This document shows positions 1-13,263 of a stretch of DNA of 64,000 nt, in pieces. Under the pieces are notes generated by a model. The model made no database searches. It was not told where the DNA came from and saw nothing but the letters and a program-made list of their open reading frames with translations. Numbering within the stretch: the first letter of the stretch is position 1; every line of letters begins with the position of its first letter. The translations under genes were made by a program, and so were the position numbers. Source of the stretch: Erythrophleum ivorense (taxonomy: Eukaryota; Streptophyta; Magnoliopsida; Fabales; Fabaceae); NCBI GenBank assembly GCA_026724425.1, contig JAIUCV010000003.1, forward strand, positions 47,331,283-47,395,282, written 5' to 3'.

Positions 1-2305
1 TTTAAGACCACTCTCCCTCAATTTATGAAACTCTAATGGTATTTATCTACTTGATTTACCTAGCTAATCTATCATTATCCACTTCAAGATTTAAGTGTTG
101 ATTTCTATTCACGAAACTATGATACATAAGTGAATTCCATAATTTAGTGACAGCAAAAGTGTTCCAACCACGAGGAGTGTAAGGCCAATGCTTAATGTTC
201 ATACAAGATCAAGTCACTCATCCATTATTAGCCAATTACAACCATAATGGTCAATTGCATGATAATTATATTACATGTACAATCCCTATACTTGGCAATT
301 CATAATGCAATGCAACAATTATATAAAACTAGTAATCTAATTACACAATACAATCTGACAAGATTTTCAAACCTATGTGCTACCAAACCATATAATAAAC
401 TTCCATTAATTTCTCCTTGCCATTAAGAGGTCCGATCCTTGAAAATGTTAGCCTATAACCGACTTGAGATATACAATCTCAATAATAAGAGGCAAATTCC
501 ATATATACGTATAAATTAATTAATACAATGCAATTTCATATCGTCAATGTTAGAATCGTCAATTCAATTTACAAATGAACTAGTTAAGCTACCAATGACT
601 ATTATCCTATACCAGCAATTACACACAACATGTTAATAGCCAATAACATTGGAAATGGTCTATCCATGGCACCAACTCCGTAATGAGCACAACCTGGGCT
701 TTGTGCATTTAGGGTCTGATCACAACCCAGTGCCCGATTGAAGCATATGCACAGTGGCAGCCGCATCACATCTCCGCTATAGACTCACAAGGTCCAATCA
801 CAATAACAATTCAAGTAGTCAACCAATCATTTAGTATTTCAAAATTATATATGTGTAAACAATATTATATTAACATAAACATATACATAGAATTAGGAAA
901 TTAACCCCGATTACTTCAATGAAGCCAATTACTCTTCCTTTAGCTACCATCATGATCCAAAGTATACTAGTCTTAACATAAGCATTATTATCATCATTTA
1001 ACTATCATTAGCAAGGAAATTCTCCCTATCCACAGATTAATCTTAATAAGAAATCATTGAGAACTTCTTATCCAATCTTTCTAATAATCTATTGCACCAA
1101 TTTGGGGTCCATATATTAAAGCTCACCATGATTCACTCCTCACAACTCAATTTTTGCACATGTATAAACCATGCAGTAAAAGTTAATCCAAAATGTGAGA
1201 ATTCAGCACATACACAAGACAAGAGAAGAGAGAACACTTACCCATACACCCAAGAGGTCAAATGGACTGAGTTGAGCCTTAACTACTAAGAACACACCAT
1301 GGGCTATCCTTTAAACTTGGATTTTCGCACATGGAATCAGCCATATACCAAAGTCAGCTTATAACATAAAATCTGAGTAAGGTTATACCACAAAATGAAA
1401 GCAAGCACTTACTCTATGGTTCTATTAACTCTAAACTCTGAAAATCTTACAAGGAATCACCTAAATACTAAATTTCAGATTTCAGAACAGGATAAAAATG
1501 CCCAAAACTAAAAACTAATTGGACAAAAATGAAGAGGAGAATGAGAGGGACATGTTTTATATAAATTACCTTAGCCAAATCTTCTTCTAGAAGTGAGAAA
1601 TGGTGGAAGAATGCAAAAAAACCCTAGCCCTTCTTCTCAAGTGCGAAAATGGCTTCCTTATTCTGCAAAACATGAGTGTCTTAGCAGCCAAATAGGTGGG
1701 GAGAAGGCCTCTTAGGGTTTTAGTGAAGATGGGCTAGTCCAATGGGCCCATTATTTCAAGTAGGCTGATGCTAGGTGAGATGGGCTATAGAAACTCTTGG
1801 GGTTGGAGAGAGTATGCTGATTTAAAGGCTTCAAAATCCATTTAGATTATGGTGGGAATTTATTGGGCCACAAGTTGAAGGGTTTTTTATGGGTTTGGCC
1901 TGACCCATAAGCACAAAACCCAAGTAGGTTCAAAATTTAGTAGGTTGGGCTAGTGTATATGGATTTATTTGAATTAGGTCTACATAAGATTATAATTGGG
2001 CCTTTAAGAAATAGAGTTAGACTTTCTTATAACCAAAAGTGGGCTTTTATACTTAGTTCATGGCATAAATAAGTTAATCATACAACCCAAATTAAATGTC
2101 CATCTCCCCTTAGTTAATTCCCTAATTAAACCTATAACTCTAATTAATATATCTTCACCCAACAATAATCAAACATGATTATTAGCTTGAAATGCTTAAA
2201 ATAAATCTATTTCTTTATAAACCTTATTTTCCTTATATTTCCCAAATCCCTATATTAATTCTTTAATTCATCTTAATTATCCTTAATTAATTTTGGGGTG
2301 TTACA
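1..2305 (-). repeat. Repeat-like region ending in an LTR-type terminus
   Basis: No convincing coding sequence is visible. The right edge reads, on the minus strand, TGTAACACCCCAAAA, which resembles the start of many plant Ty3/gypsy (chromovirus-type) LTRs. The block therefore probably starts a minus-oriented LTR or solo LTR that runs off the left edge of the window. It abuts noncoding 3' sequence of element A. No partner LTR or target-site duplication can be checked because the other end is outside the window. Confidence 0.35.
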
Positions 2306-3350
2306 TTTCTGCCACTCAAAATTAAATGCCAATGTATGAATCATAAGATCTTTATCATGGTTGTAATGTAGGCCAAGGTAAGAAACAAGTGGTAAATAAA
2401 AGAGATAAAGATAGTTCAAAAAACAAAATGGATACTTAAAATCATCAAGAGTACAAAGAGAAAGGATGTAAAATGGAATAAATGTGCATTTCCAAACTTA
2501 TTACAAACAAGCATATACACAAAGAAACCAAAATTACTTTTTTCGTCTTTCTTTTCCTTTTCTTCTTCTCATTTCATATATATTTTCTTCTTTTACTTTT
2601 CTTTTCTTTTCTATTCTTTTCTTTATATATATATATATATATATATTATTTTCTGTCTTCAAACTTTATTTTTAGCTATGTATATTTCCAAAAGAACAAA
2701 CAAATGGCCCAAAATTGATGTGAAAATGCACATCTACCCATCCTATCAAGATAAAATGCTCCTAACAATTAAAAATATCCTAATCAAGGTAAGAAAAAAA
2801 AATATTTATTTGTTTTTCATTGCTAAAAGGCTAAAATGAAAACAAATAAAGCTCAAAAGGGTAAAACAAAATAATAAAACATATGCAAGATGGCTATTTG
2901 GCTCTAGCTAAAACAAAACAAAAGAAGAACAAATGCCTTAATCATTTTTATACATGGCAAATAAAAAAATGTGGCCTTGAAAAAGATTCAAGCCAAGTTC
3001 TAAAGTAAAAGTAAGATAGAGAATACACACTAGAAATGAATATTAATAGGCACAAAATCTCACAAGATCAATTAACCATCATTAAAGTTTATTAAAGCTA
3101 AGCTAATTGCTATTTAACTTGTATTCTCAACACAAGATCAATTTCCTTTCAAGTCAAAATATATCAAAGCTATAATCATACCTCAATACTAGTAACTTCC
3201 ACAAAAAACAAAATTTTTTTTCAAGAAGTTTTTTTCTTAAAACACACAAACAACATAAAACAAAACTTCATACTAACAAAAACTAAAAATCAACTAACCA
3301 AAACAAAGCAAAATAAAAAATTTCATTTGAATTACCCCCCACACTTAAAC
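2306..3350 (-). other. Element A 3' noncoding tail with polypurine-like tract
   Basis: At 3,334-3,350 the minus strand reads AAGTGTGGGGGGTAAT, the tract typical of Athila-type elements, preceded by a GAGGACAATG-type motif. About 1 kb of AT-rich noncoding DNA follows to the LTR-like terminus at 2,305. It includes a TA microsatellite at 2,624-2,647. No gene is visible. Confidence 0.6.
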
Positions 3351-3460
3351 ATTGCATTGTCCTCAATGTTAGTATTAGATCCAACTAAAAGATGGACAAT
3401 ACAATATAACAAGTGAAAAGGAAAAGTGTACAACTGGGCAAGCTAAATTGCATTGTGAAG

Positions 3461-4560
3461 CTAGAGCTCTTCTTCCTCATTCCTTGAAACTCCTTCATAA
3501 AAATCCTTGAATCTGTAGCCATTCACTTTAAACTTCCCTTCAGTAGCCTCATTCAACAGCTCTACTATACCAAAAGGAAAAACATAAGAAACAATATGAG
3601 GACCTTCCAATTTAAAACAAAGCTTACCAGGCATAAGTTTTAAGCGGGACTTGTAGAGAAAAACTTTGTCTCTAACCATAAACTCCTTTCTTGCAATTTT
3701 CTTTTCATGGAAAGCCTTGGTCTTTTCTTTGTATATCCATGCATTCTTATAGGCTTCTAGATGGGTCTCTTCAAGCTCTTGTAGTTGAAATCTCCTTTAA
3801 AAACCTACTCTATGTAAGTCCATATTTCATTTCTTCATAGCCTAATAGGCTCTATGCTCCACTTCCATCAATAAGTGACAAGCTTTCCCAAATACTAGCT
3901 AATAGGGTGACATGTCAATTGGGGTCTTGTAGGCAGTCTTATAAGCCCAAAGTGCATCATTTAGTCTCTTACTCCAATCCTTCCTATTTGGCCACACTGT
4001 TTTCCCCAAAATTTGCTTCACCTCCCAGTTGAAAATTTCTACTTGACCATTTGTTTGAAGGTTATATTTAGTAGCCACTTTATGCATAACCCCATACTTG
4101 CTAAGCAAGCTTTGCATACTCTAGTTATAAAAATAAGTGCCCTGGTCACTAATAATAGCCTTGGGAATCCTAAACCTATAGAAAATATGAGAGCAAACCA
4201 ATTCTACAACATAAAAGAATCATTAGTCCTGGTGCGCTTTACTTCTACCTACTTCAAAACATAATCAATAGCCAATAAAATATATGAAAAGCCAAAAGAA
4301 ATAAGAAAAATTCCCATAAAATCAATGCCCCAAACATTAAAGATTTCACAAAACAAAATAGAATGCCATGGGATTTCATTTCTCCTAGATATGCTCACTG
4401 TTTGTTGACACCAAACACATCTTTTGCAAAAATCATAGGCATCACAAAACAAGGTAGGCCAATACAATCCACCATCTAAAACCTTTCTAGCTGTGCGTTT
4501 AAGAATGAAGTGACCTCTACATGCAAGTGTGTGATAGAATCTCAAGACAGAATCAAACTC
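3461..4560 (-). pseudogene. Element A integrase, broken
   Basis: This is the retroviral-type integrase of an Athila-like polyprotein, which would insert element cDNA into the host genome. Minus-strand pieces at 4,249-4,545 carry the zinc-binding His pair (HTLACRGHF) and Cys pair (CKRCVWC), then WGIDFMG with the first catalytic Asp. A short stretch near 4,125-4,145 carries the second Asp (SDQGTYF). The piece at 3,899-4,117 carries the catalytic Glu (GQVEIFNWEVK). The piece at 3,461-3,679 is the post-core C-terminal part (PGKL...GPHIV...FKVNG). All three catalytic acids are still visible, but frameshifts and stops separate them, so no intact enzyme can be made. Confidence 0.85.
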
Positions 4561-4812
4561 TATATCAGGTACAAAATGTCATATCACCTAGACACTATAT
4601 AGTTTCCACAGGTATAGATCATCCTATATATAATATTTAGCTTTATTCTTAGACTTATCCAACTGATGTTTATTCAAGTCAATAGGCAATTCAGATATAG
4701 CTAGATAATTCACTAAGTCCACATACCATGGGTATAAACTATGCACAACATACAAATGCTCATTTGAAAAATCATCATCAATAGGTGAAGAATCTACCTT
4801 CGGAGCCTCAAT

Positions 4813-5160
4813 CTAACTCAAGTAGTTGGCTACCAAGTTTTTTGCTCTACTTTTATCCTGGATGTCAATGTCAAACTTTTGAAGTAAAAGCATCCATCTA
4901 ACCAACCTCATCTTCGCATTAGGCTTCTTCAACAAGTACTTTAAAGCTGCATGATCAATGAAAACAATCACTTTAGTATCAAGAAAATAAGATCTAAATT
5001 CATCCAAAGCAAAAATGATAGCAAGAAATTCTTTTTTTCTGATGGTATAATTTGCTTGAGCTCCATCCAAAGTCTTGGATATATAAGCTATCATATGGGA
5101 CTTTTTATCCACTTTATGGCTCAAAATTGCTCTTAAAGCATAATTGGAAGGATTACATAA
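4813..5160 (-). pseudogene. Element A RNase H domain, broken
   Basis: The minus strand gives a 103-residue open stretch with the typical gypsy RNase H layout: a KSHMIAYISKTLDGAQ start, ANYTIRKKEFLAIIFAL, VIVFIDHAALKYLL and a final LQKFDIDIQDK. RNase H degrades the RNA strand during reverse transcription. It lies between RT (higher coordinates) and integrase (lower), the order expected for Ty3/gypsy. Stops on both sides disconnect it from its neighbours. Confidence 0.85.
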
Positions 5161-6190
5161 AAGTTTAAATAGGAGACTCCAATCAGAGGATTGAATAATG
5201 GGAGGGAAGTCAATCTTTTCTTGAGCTCATTAAAAACTGCTTTGCATGCATCATCAAAATGAAAATCAACATCTTTCTATAATAGCTTAGGTAATAGCAG
5301 TGCAATCTTACTAAAATCATGTATGAATCTCCTATAAAAACCTGTATGACCTTGGAAAGATTGGACCTCCCGAACACATGTCAGGTGTGGTAAAGAAGTG
5401 ACAACATCTATCTTAACCTTATCAACTTCTATGCCTTGTTTAACATCTATCTTAGCCTTATCAACTTCTATACAATATGACTTAATACAATACCTTTTTC
5501 GAGCCATATAATGACATTTTTCAAAATTAAGTACAAGGTTCTTCTCTATACATCTCTCTAGAACTTTATCTAAAATAAACAAACACTCATTAAAAGAGTT
5601 TCCATACACAATGAAATCATCCATAAAAATTTTCATATAGTTTTCCAAAAACTCACTAAAAATAAAAACTATGCACCACTGGAAAATTCCAAGGGCATTA
5701 CAAAAACCAAAGGGCATCTTTCTATAGATAAATGTTCCAAATGGGCAAGTGAATGTTTTTCTTGGTCCTACAAGACTATTCATATCTAAAAATAACCTAA
5801 AAATCCATTAAGAAAATAATAGTGAGACTTCTTTGCTAAACAGTCAAGCATCTAATCAATAAAGGGAAGGGGGCAGTGGTCTTTTCTAATGATAGAATTA
5901 AGACATTTGTAATCAATGCAAACCTTCTAGCTATTTCATTCTTTTCATTCTAGACCACTATAATCCCTATCTTTTTAGGAGCAACCTGCACAAGAGTAAC
6001 CCACTGACTATCAGAAATTGGATTTATAATACCAGCAGAAAAGAGTTCAGAAACTTCCTTTTTAACCACATCAAGAATAAGCGAGTTGAGTTGCCTTTGA
6101 GGTTGCCTCACCTATTTAGCTCTATCTCTAACAAAATCTAGTGCATACAAATCTTGGGACTAATATCTGGTATATCCGCCAACATCAACC
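5160..6190 (-). pseudogene. Element A reverse transcriptase, broken
   Basis: A minus-strand open piece at 5,277-5,783 holds the RT palm. TFTCPFGTFIYRKMPFGFCNA is followed by the catalytic FMDDFIVYG and the FLGHTGFYRRFI-like element (here FQGHTGFYRRFI). Upstream remnants reach LADIPDISP near 6,165. Expected N-terminal RT motifs are present but interrupted by stops. The frame ends at 6,190, where element B interrupts it; the matching upstream linker resumes at 13,264. A 39-bp in-frame tandem duplication lies at about 5,401-5,478. Confidence 0.85.
5401..5478 (-). repeat. 39-bp tandem duplication inside element A RT
   Basis: Two adjacent near-identical 39-bp units each begin ACATCTATCTTA on the plus strand. 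They duplicate a stretch reading EVDK[A/V]KIDV on the minus strand. The change is in frame and specific to this copy. Confidence 0.6.
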
Positions 6191-6195
6191 CTATT
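6191..6195. repeat. Target-site duplication, left of element B
   Basis: CTATT immediately left of the element B terminus TGTAACATC. It pairs with TTATT at 13,259-13,263, with one mismatch. Removing 6,196-13,263 rejoins element A pol at the expected place. Confidence 0.7.
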
Positions 6196-7584
6196 TGTAA
6201 CATCATATCTATATAAGTTTCAACTCATAGCACAATTGGCTTATAACACTCATTTTCAAGAAAATAGTACTTTTAGCAGCGGATACTTGCGTCATTGAAA
6301 GTTAAATTAATTCATTCTTGGCTTAATGTACCATGTGAGCTTACCAAATTTATTTTTCATCCCTAAGACATTTGTTCAATCAGAAATATCATAACTTGAA
6401 GCTCAAAATATGGGTCCAAAGCATACAACACGAAATTGCATTACACTTTACATTTTGCCATGAATTCCATATTCTAATATGAATTTTGGAAAATCATAAC
6501 TAATTCTAGAAAAATCCAAATCATACAAACTATAGCTTTCTGGAAAGTTCAGGATGTCATCTACCTGGTATAAAAATTTTAGATCAAAACAACTATGTTG
6601 GCTCATAAAAATGGATGGAAAAATACTTTGGGTTTGGTAGTCATTCTACAACAAATCAAAAACTTCAAAAATTTATATCTCCCTCTACAAAACTCCAAAT
6701 TAGGTGCTATTGATCGCTATAGAAAGCTTATAATGTCTGCTATATTATTGTAAAATCTCATGAGTATTAGACTTCATTTGACCCCTAAGTAACATAGAAA
6801 AGCAAACTAACCATATGAATAGTAACAGTGATAGTTTCTACATAATTTGGCCAACTTTGAAAAATCATAATAAATTCTCTGAAGCTCCAAAAATAGTTCT
6901 CATTAGCTTCGTAAAAAATCTCTAGATGAGACCTATTTGTTTTCCAAATTTCATGCAAAAACTCATCCATTTGGTTAGTTATGGTTCAGGTCAAGAAAGT
7001 AGCCAATTTTAAGACCATAATTGGGTCATAGTGCACTAGATGGCCTTCTACTCATACCATGTCCATTTGAGTATGTCCAAGAGCATAAACATAGCATAAA
7101 GAAACATCCCAAATGGTCCAAACCATCATGGAACTCAAAATCACCTTCCTAGTTATTCATTTACACATGCATATCAAGACTCATAGATGTCAAAAACTTA
7201 CATATTCATACATTTGGTTCCAAAATGAATTCATACATCATAATTACATACTTTTACTTGTGCTCAATGGTTTATATCTCATGAACTTCATATATATACA
7301 AAATTTGACATCAAAATGCATAAATTTCCTATTCTATTGTCAAAGCCTCATCTTTCAAGGTGTTTGGCTCTCATTCCTTGCTCCATGTGGCTCACCTAAA
7401 CATGGTTAGATATAATATGGGAAAGAGTAAGATTCAAAGAATCCCAATAACTCTTTTACCTTTTCAAGCATACATACATGATACATTTTCATGTCAAGAA
7501 ATGCAAGCATGTAATGAAAGCTTCTTGTAAACATACATAAACATTTTTCAAGTTACATAAACTCATTCAAATCAAACGTAGACT

Positions 7585-7780
7585 TTATGAACTTTTGGTT
7601 TAGCCTCACCCAATTTCTTTGGGACTTTTGGATTTCCCTAACTCACTTTTAAGGACTTTTGACTTAGCCTCACTCTTTCTTCAAACTTTTTGCTTTGCCT
7701 CACCCATTCTTAGGGACTTTTGGCTTCTCCTCACTCATTCTAAGGGACTTTTGGCACAACCTCACCCTTTCAAGCCATCT
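7585..7780. repeat. About 36-bp minisatellite in the left half of element B
   Basis: Five to six degenerate units of the form GGGACTTTTGGC-n4-CCTCACCC are separated by variable spacers. The same array occurs in the right half, so it predates the duplication of the halves. Confidence 0.7.
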
Positions 7781-8972
7781 TACATTCAAAATATGTTTCA
7801 AGAAGCATAATGATATCAAAGCATCACATCAATAACTATAAACACATCTCATGGTTCAAACATACATACAAGCACCCAATGACAATTAAACATCCAAGAG
7901 ATGCATATAAGAAAGGATAAGGAGCTACCTTGAATTAAGAATTACACACTTCCTTCCTTGGACTTCTCTTTCCCCTCCTCAGCCTTACATACATACCTAG
8001 GGCAATCTTGATTTGCTTGGTCTAGACACATCAAATGAGATACAGTTACACCATTGGAACAAATTCTACCATCACACAAACTCTAGACAAGCTTGTCTTA
8101 ATTCATGGCATGGTTATAGTTCTATATAAAAGCATAATGAAGCAACCCCTACAATTTATGATCTTGACTCTAATTTCTCATTCAATCTAAGTCATATGAC
8201 TCCATTTAAACTCATTAGAGTCATCTCCAATTCAATTCAAGGAGCCTAAACTTAAGTTGCTTCTTTATGCCTTAAAAAGGAACCTAAACATCCATCTCAT
8301 AAACCATGGCTTCTAAATTCCAACTAATGATTCCTTTGGTGTTTATTAATCATATCTAGATCATTCTTATCCTTGGAATCAAAGAAAAATCTCTTTAGGT
8401 ATTACTTCTAGCTCTTGGTCAAGACATAGTGCTTGGTGGAGGACCCATGGAGTTTGCTTGATTTTTTCTTAGGGAAATGACACTTGTGAAGCTTCCTAGA
8501 CCTCTTATGAACTCCCACATGCTCTTATCCTTAGAAAGCTTCAAACATTGTTAGGGGTAACAATATCCCTAAGTCATACAAGTTAAATTCTAAAGCTTCT
8601 CTTTTAAATCTAATTGCATATTCTTGTTTCTCATACTCTAAAACCCTTCTTCTTACCTTACTAAGACCAGAAATCATTCCCTCCTTGATGGGTCTAGGGT
8701 TAGCCAAAAATACTCTTAAGAAGAACAAGCAAGAAGAAGCAAGACAAGCCATGAAAGTTACCTTGTTTTCTAGATTTTCCAAGGAACTTTTAGCTACTTC
8801 TAATCTCTTCTTCAATCTCTCTCCTCCTCTTGCTGAACCATCCATGGAATAGCTCTAAATTAATCATCAAAATCATAAGAAAAGAGAGGAAAAAGAGGAA
8901 AAGAAGTTGCAAGAACAAGAAAGTATAAAAAATCATGGATTTCTTACCTTTTCTACTTGGTTTTCCTCCTTC

Positions 8973-11900
8973 TGTAATACCATATTATTTCTAACATTGA
9001 TCCCATTCTGTGCAAGTGGGATTATACAATTCATCAAAGAAATCCCAAGAAAATGTATTAAAATAATGAATTAAATTGGGTGCGTAGTGGATATATTTTT
9101 CATTTCACGTCTCCAGGACCCCATGAACTCACCAACAATATTCTTTAATTATTTTCCATTCATACAAATCATAACATTCTCAAAACTTAGCACAAACCAC
9201 GGATCGAGGGTCAAAAACCCCAAAATTCTCTTCATTATTTGTGGTTGTATAGTGACAGATTTCAAGGGCAACTTTGAAAAATCATAACTAAATGTAGACA
9301 AATCAAAATCATACAAACCATAGCTTGTTCGAAAGCTCTGGGAGTTAAATTCACATAAAAATAATCTCTAGCCATGAAAATCTCATCTAGACCACATTTG
9401 ATAATAGAAAAAGTAGGGAGGCCAAGCTGTCTAGAAATCTGATACAATTTATTGATATAAATTTTGGAAATTCATAATTTATTCGACAACAATCCAATCC
9501 ATGCAATCTATACCAATTTGGAAAGTTACAGATGTTAACTAGAGGGAAAAAAATATTTCTAGACCAATCCAAGTTCATTCAGACCCTGAAAATCAATCAA
9601 ATAGTTACACAGGTCTGGAGGTGCACTTGGAATAGAACAGCAACGTCAAAAATTAATATCTCCCTCTCTAAACATCCAAATGAGGTGCTTCTAATTGAAA
9701 CAAGTCACTGGGAAGGTCTAGTTTCTCCCTGTAAAATATTGTGGCAATTGGACATCATTTTCCCCATGAATGATAGAGAACAAAATTCAAACTAGATGAA
9801 CAGTACTAGTGGCAATTTTTGAATTTTTAGCCAACTTCACAAATTTGCCAAAAATTCTGTAGACCTCCAAATAATGCCCACTTTAGCTTTCCAAAAATAT
9901 CTTAACAAGCCCTAGATGCATGCCAAATTTCAAATCAAGAAGAGTTCATTTGGATAAAAAGTGACATAGCCTCACAATATGGTCAATTTTGTCTACTTCC
10001 AGAGATCAGCTTTGTCTAAATGGCTTCCTTTTGGATTTGGCACCTCTTGGGCAAGTTTAAAGGCATAAATATGACTTGTAGGAACTACCCAAGTGGTCTC
10101 AAACCACATGCATCTTAATTTGGCTATCTCACACTCAAGAATGCATGTATTCAAGTATGCACACAAGGGTTCAAATTTCCCATTTCCATTATCTTGGCAC
10201 CATACAATGTTTATACATCATTCACACATCAATTTACATTTACTCATGGTCTTACATCTCAAAAATTACATGTACAAGCTCACTTTGACATTCCATTACA
10301 AGTAAGGTTACATAATAGATAAAATACAACTTCTCAAGATTCTTAGCTTGCATTCCTTGCTTCTTGAATACCACTTAGACATTTTAAAGTAATGGAGGGA
10401 AGGAGAGTGAGATTCCTAGAATCTTAATAGCTCACACACCCATTCATACACACATTCAAGGAATATATACATTCAGTGTATAAGTAAACAAGCTACTTGG
10501 ATCATGAATGCACATTTTTAAGATTTCCATGCCACACTTTCACAATCATGTCATCAAGAAGCTCTAAGGACTTTTGGTTTTGCCTCACTTCATTTCTAGG
10601 ACTTTTGGATATGCCTCACTCTTGGCCTAGGGACTTTTGACTTGGCCTCACCCATCCAAGAGACTTTTGGCCTAGTCTTACACATGCCTTAAGACTTTTG
10701 GCACTTTCTCACCTACATTAAGGGACTTTTGGCATCACCTCACCCTTTTGAGCCATTCTCATAATCAATAGCATTTGAAATAATACATTGGTACCAATGC
10801 AATCTCAAGATACCCGGTGGCATGTTCTTAAATCATAAGAGCACACACAAGCACACAAAGACATACATATGCATACAAGAATACAAAGAGAATGAGATAG
10901 AGAGCTACCTTAAATTTATGCAAGCTTTTCTTAGTCTTTCTCCTTCCCTTTTTTGGCCTCATAAGCACACCTAGGTGGATTAGTGTTCTCTTGACCTAAA
11001 CACCATAAAAAACACATAATTACGCACTTGAAGCAAGCCAAGACACTAAACTCACTTTGAACACACACTTAGTTCCATAAGTGGCATAATGGTTCCATAA
11101 ATGGCCTATTGAAGTAACATTCACAATTCAAGCTCTTGGCTCCTATTTCTTTCGATTTCTAGGTCTCTTGGCCTCATTCAAAGTCCTTGGAGCCCTCACA
11201 CAATCATTTACACAAGCTTAGAATCAAGTTACTTTACAAAGCACCATTATGGACACCATTGTCCCATCTCCCAATCTATGGCTCCTAAATTTTTTCCAAT
11301 GGCTTCTCCCATCTTCTAACATCATATAAAGTCCCAAACCAAAGCTAGAACAAATTAAATCACTCCTTAGGCTTCTCTTCCTAGCATGGCCGAGACTAGC
11401 ACCATGGAAGGGCTTCTTGGAGTTTCAAAATTTTCCTTGATGGGAGAGCCAATTGGGAGGGTTTCTAGAGGTCTTAGGAGCTCAAGGAAACACTCAAATA
11501 GTTAAGAAAACATTCACACAAAATCAGATTTCACAAAACCCTAAGAAAGCCTACATTTTCCTAACTTGATTTCTATTAGTTTTTCTTACAATTTCTTTCT
11601 ATATTCCTCTTTCTCATGGCCTAAAACCCTAGTTCCTCTCTTGTTTATGGACAAAAAACCTCCCTCTCATATGGTTCTAGTTTGGCTGAAATTATGCACA
11701 AGGAAGAAGCAAAGAGGAGAAACAACAAAACCATGAAATACCTTAGATTCAAGCTTGGTTTCAAGGCTTTTTCTCCTTGGTTTTCTTCTCCTCAAGCAAT
11801 TCAAACTACTCCTCCTTGTTCTGGACTCAAAAAAAAACCAATTCACTTAAATAAACCATGGAAAGAGAGGAGGAAAGGAGAGAAACAAAATTGGAAGAGA

Positions 11901-13258
11901 AGGCAACATGAAATTCCATGAATTTACCTACCTTTCTTGCCTTTTTCTTCCTCCTTCTCTCCCTCTCTTGGTGTGCCTCAAGAAGCTAGTATTTTTTTGT
12001 TTTTTAGGCAGAGGAAATTGACCTAAAGAAGGGAGGAGAAAACGCTTGAAGTGTGTGAAAGTTTCAAGAGATTCACTTTTTCAAAAATTCCAATTTCATC
12101 CTTCTGTAATGGCAATTTTGTTTCGGGTTCATTTTAGCTCCTTTTTTAGAACCATATTTTCCATTATAAAATTTAGGTTTCCAATTTAATGAAATTCCTT
12201 TGGAATTACTCAATTTGAAGCTAAAACATTTTCAAACGAATCCATCAAAGTTCGAGCTCACCGCCATTAGAAAACATACACCGGAGGGACTTTACTAGTC
12301 CCGAGGCCTCCCATGGTTTTTGGGACCTTTGAGAACCCTGGGCAACTCAAATTTTCCATTTAAAAAGCCCTCTTGTGTGTTTTTTCAAAAGTTACACTTA
12401 TTTACGAAAATGCTATTACATTTTGTCAGTTTTTATCACAATTTGTTTCACCATCCTAGCTCCATTTTTCTTTTTGTTTGAACTTGGAATTTTCATTTTT
12501 AGAAGCCTAGGACTCTACCCAAATTTTTTAGGACATTATCTAGCTCATTTCAGAAGACTTGCTTTTATACATCTCATTTCATCGTTTTACAAAAATTATG
12601 TTCGTTACACCTTCCTTTCTCTCCCTCTTGCGCACCTCTTCAAGGTGAGTGGAATTTTGGTTTGAGATAGAATAAGGTCGGTTAAGAGAAAAGGAGAAGG
12701 TAGGACATGTAAATAAGAAGCAAGTGGTCTAATTATAATAATTTTCTAAATTCCCATTTTGTCCATTTTCTTAGTTCTTTCTATTTAGGCTCATTTTAAC
12801 TCCTTTTTTAGAACTATTTTTTCATTATGAAATTTAGGTCCTCTAATTCATAAAATATATTTGATTTCACCCAAATTAGATTTAAAATCTTTCTGAACAA
12901 ATGGTCAAATTTTCAGTCAATTGACACTCTAAAATGTAAACTGGAAGGGTTTTAACCATTCTAAAGGTTCTTATGATTTTTAGAGCCTCTAAGAACCCCG
13001 AAACTCAATTTTTTCATTTAAAGATCCTATTTTTGAGTTTTCTAAAAGTTATCCAAATTTACCAAAATGCCACTGCTTTTTTATCAAATTTTATTTAGCT
13101 CTTTTGGCTCTAATTTTTGGGTATCTCTAGCCTTGTACCCTCATTTTCAATTGTCTAGATTATCATTCTAATTTTGTTTGGCTTATAATCATTCAATTTA
13201 GGAGACTTCCTTTTATAATCTCCTTAGTTTACAGCTTTTAGAATAATGGGATATTACA
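8973..13258 (-). repeat. Probable complete LTR copy within element B
   Basis: It begins TGTAATACCATAT on the plus strand and ends GGGATATTACA. The start matches the start of the left half at 6,196 with a few changes. It contains the second minisatellite and a GC-richer stretch at about 11,680-12,310, and has no ORF with recognisable homology. The exact left boundary is inferred from similarity only. Confidence 0.5.
10564..10755. repeat. About 36-bp minisatellite in the right half of element B
   Basis: Six degenerate GGGACTTTTGGC...CCTCACC units, homologous in position and sequence to the array at 7,585-7,780. Confidence 0.7.
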
Positions 13259-13263
13259 TTATT
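13259..13263. repeat. Target-site duplication, right of element B
   Basis: TTATT, the partner of CTATT at 6,191-6,195. Confidence 0.65.

Larger units (their letters stand above)
6196..13258 (-). mobile_element. Element B: nested LTR-like insertion made of two diverged direct halves
   Basis: The insertion has TG...CA termini (TGTAACATC left, GATATTACA right) and near-matching 5-bp flanks. It holds no recognisable protein. Internally, 6,196-8,972 resembles the block starting at about 8,973. Both begin TGTAA-A-CATAT, both carry an 'atatctccctct...caaat-aggtgct' segment (6,678 and 9,655), and both carry a GGACTTTTGG minisatellite and a late 'aagaaatccatg/ttcctccttct' segment (8,930s and 11,930s). 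The left half lacks the final roughly 1.3 kb of the right half. The simplest reading is a truncated LTR joined to a complete 4.3-kb LTR (8,973-13,258). Minus orientation is inferred from the TGTAATATCCC start, typical of gypsy LTRs. Confidence 0.6.

Noticed and set aside
2482..2718. Phe/Leu/Tyr-rich open frame resembling a membrane peptide
   Set aside because: It is produced by a pyrimidine-rich stretch and a TA microsatellite in the noncoding tail of element A.
8531..8845. A 104-residue minus-strand open frame
   Set aside because: It lies in the left half of element B, and the corresponding part of the right half does not keep the frame.
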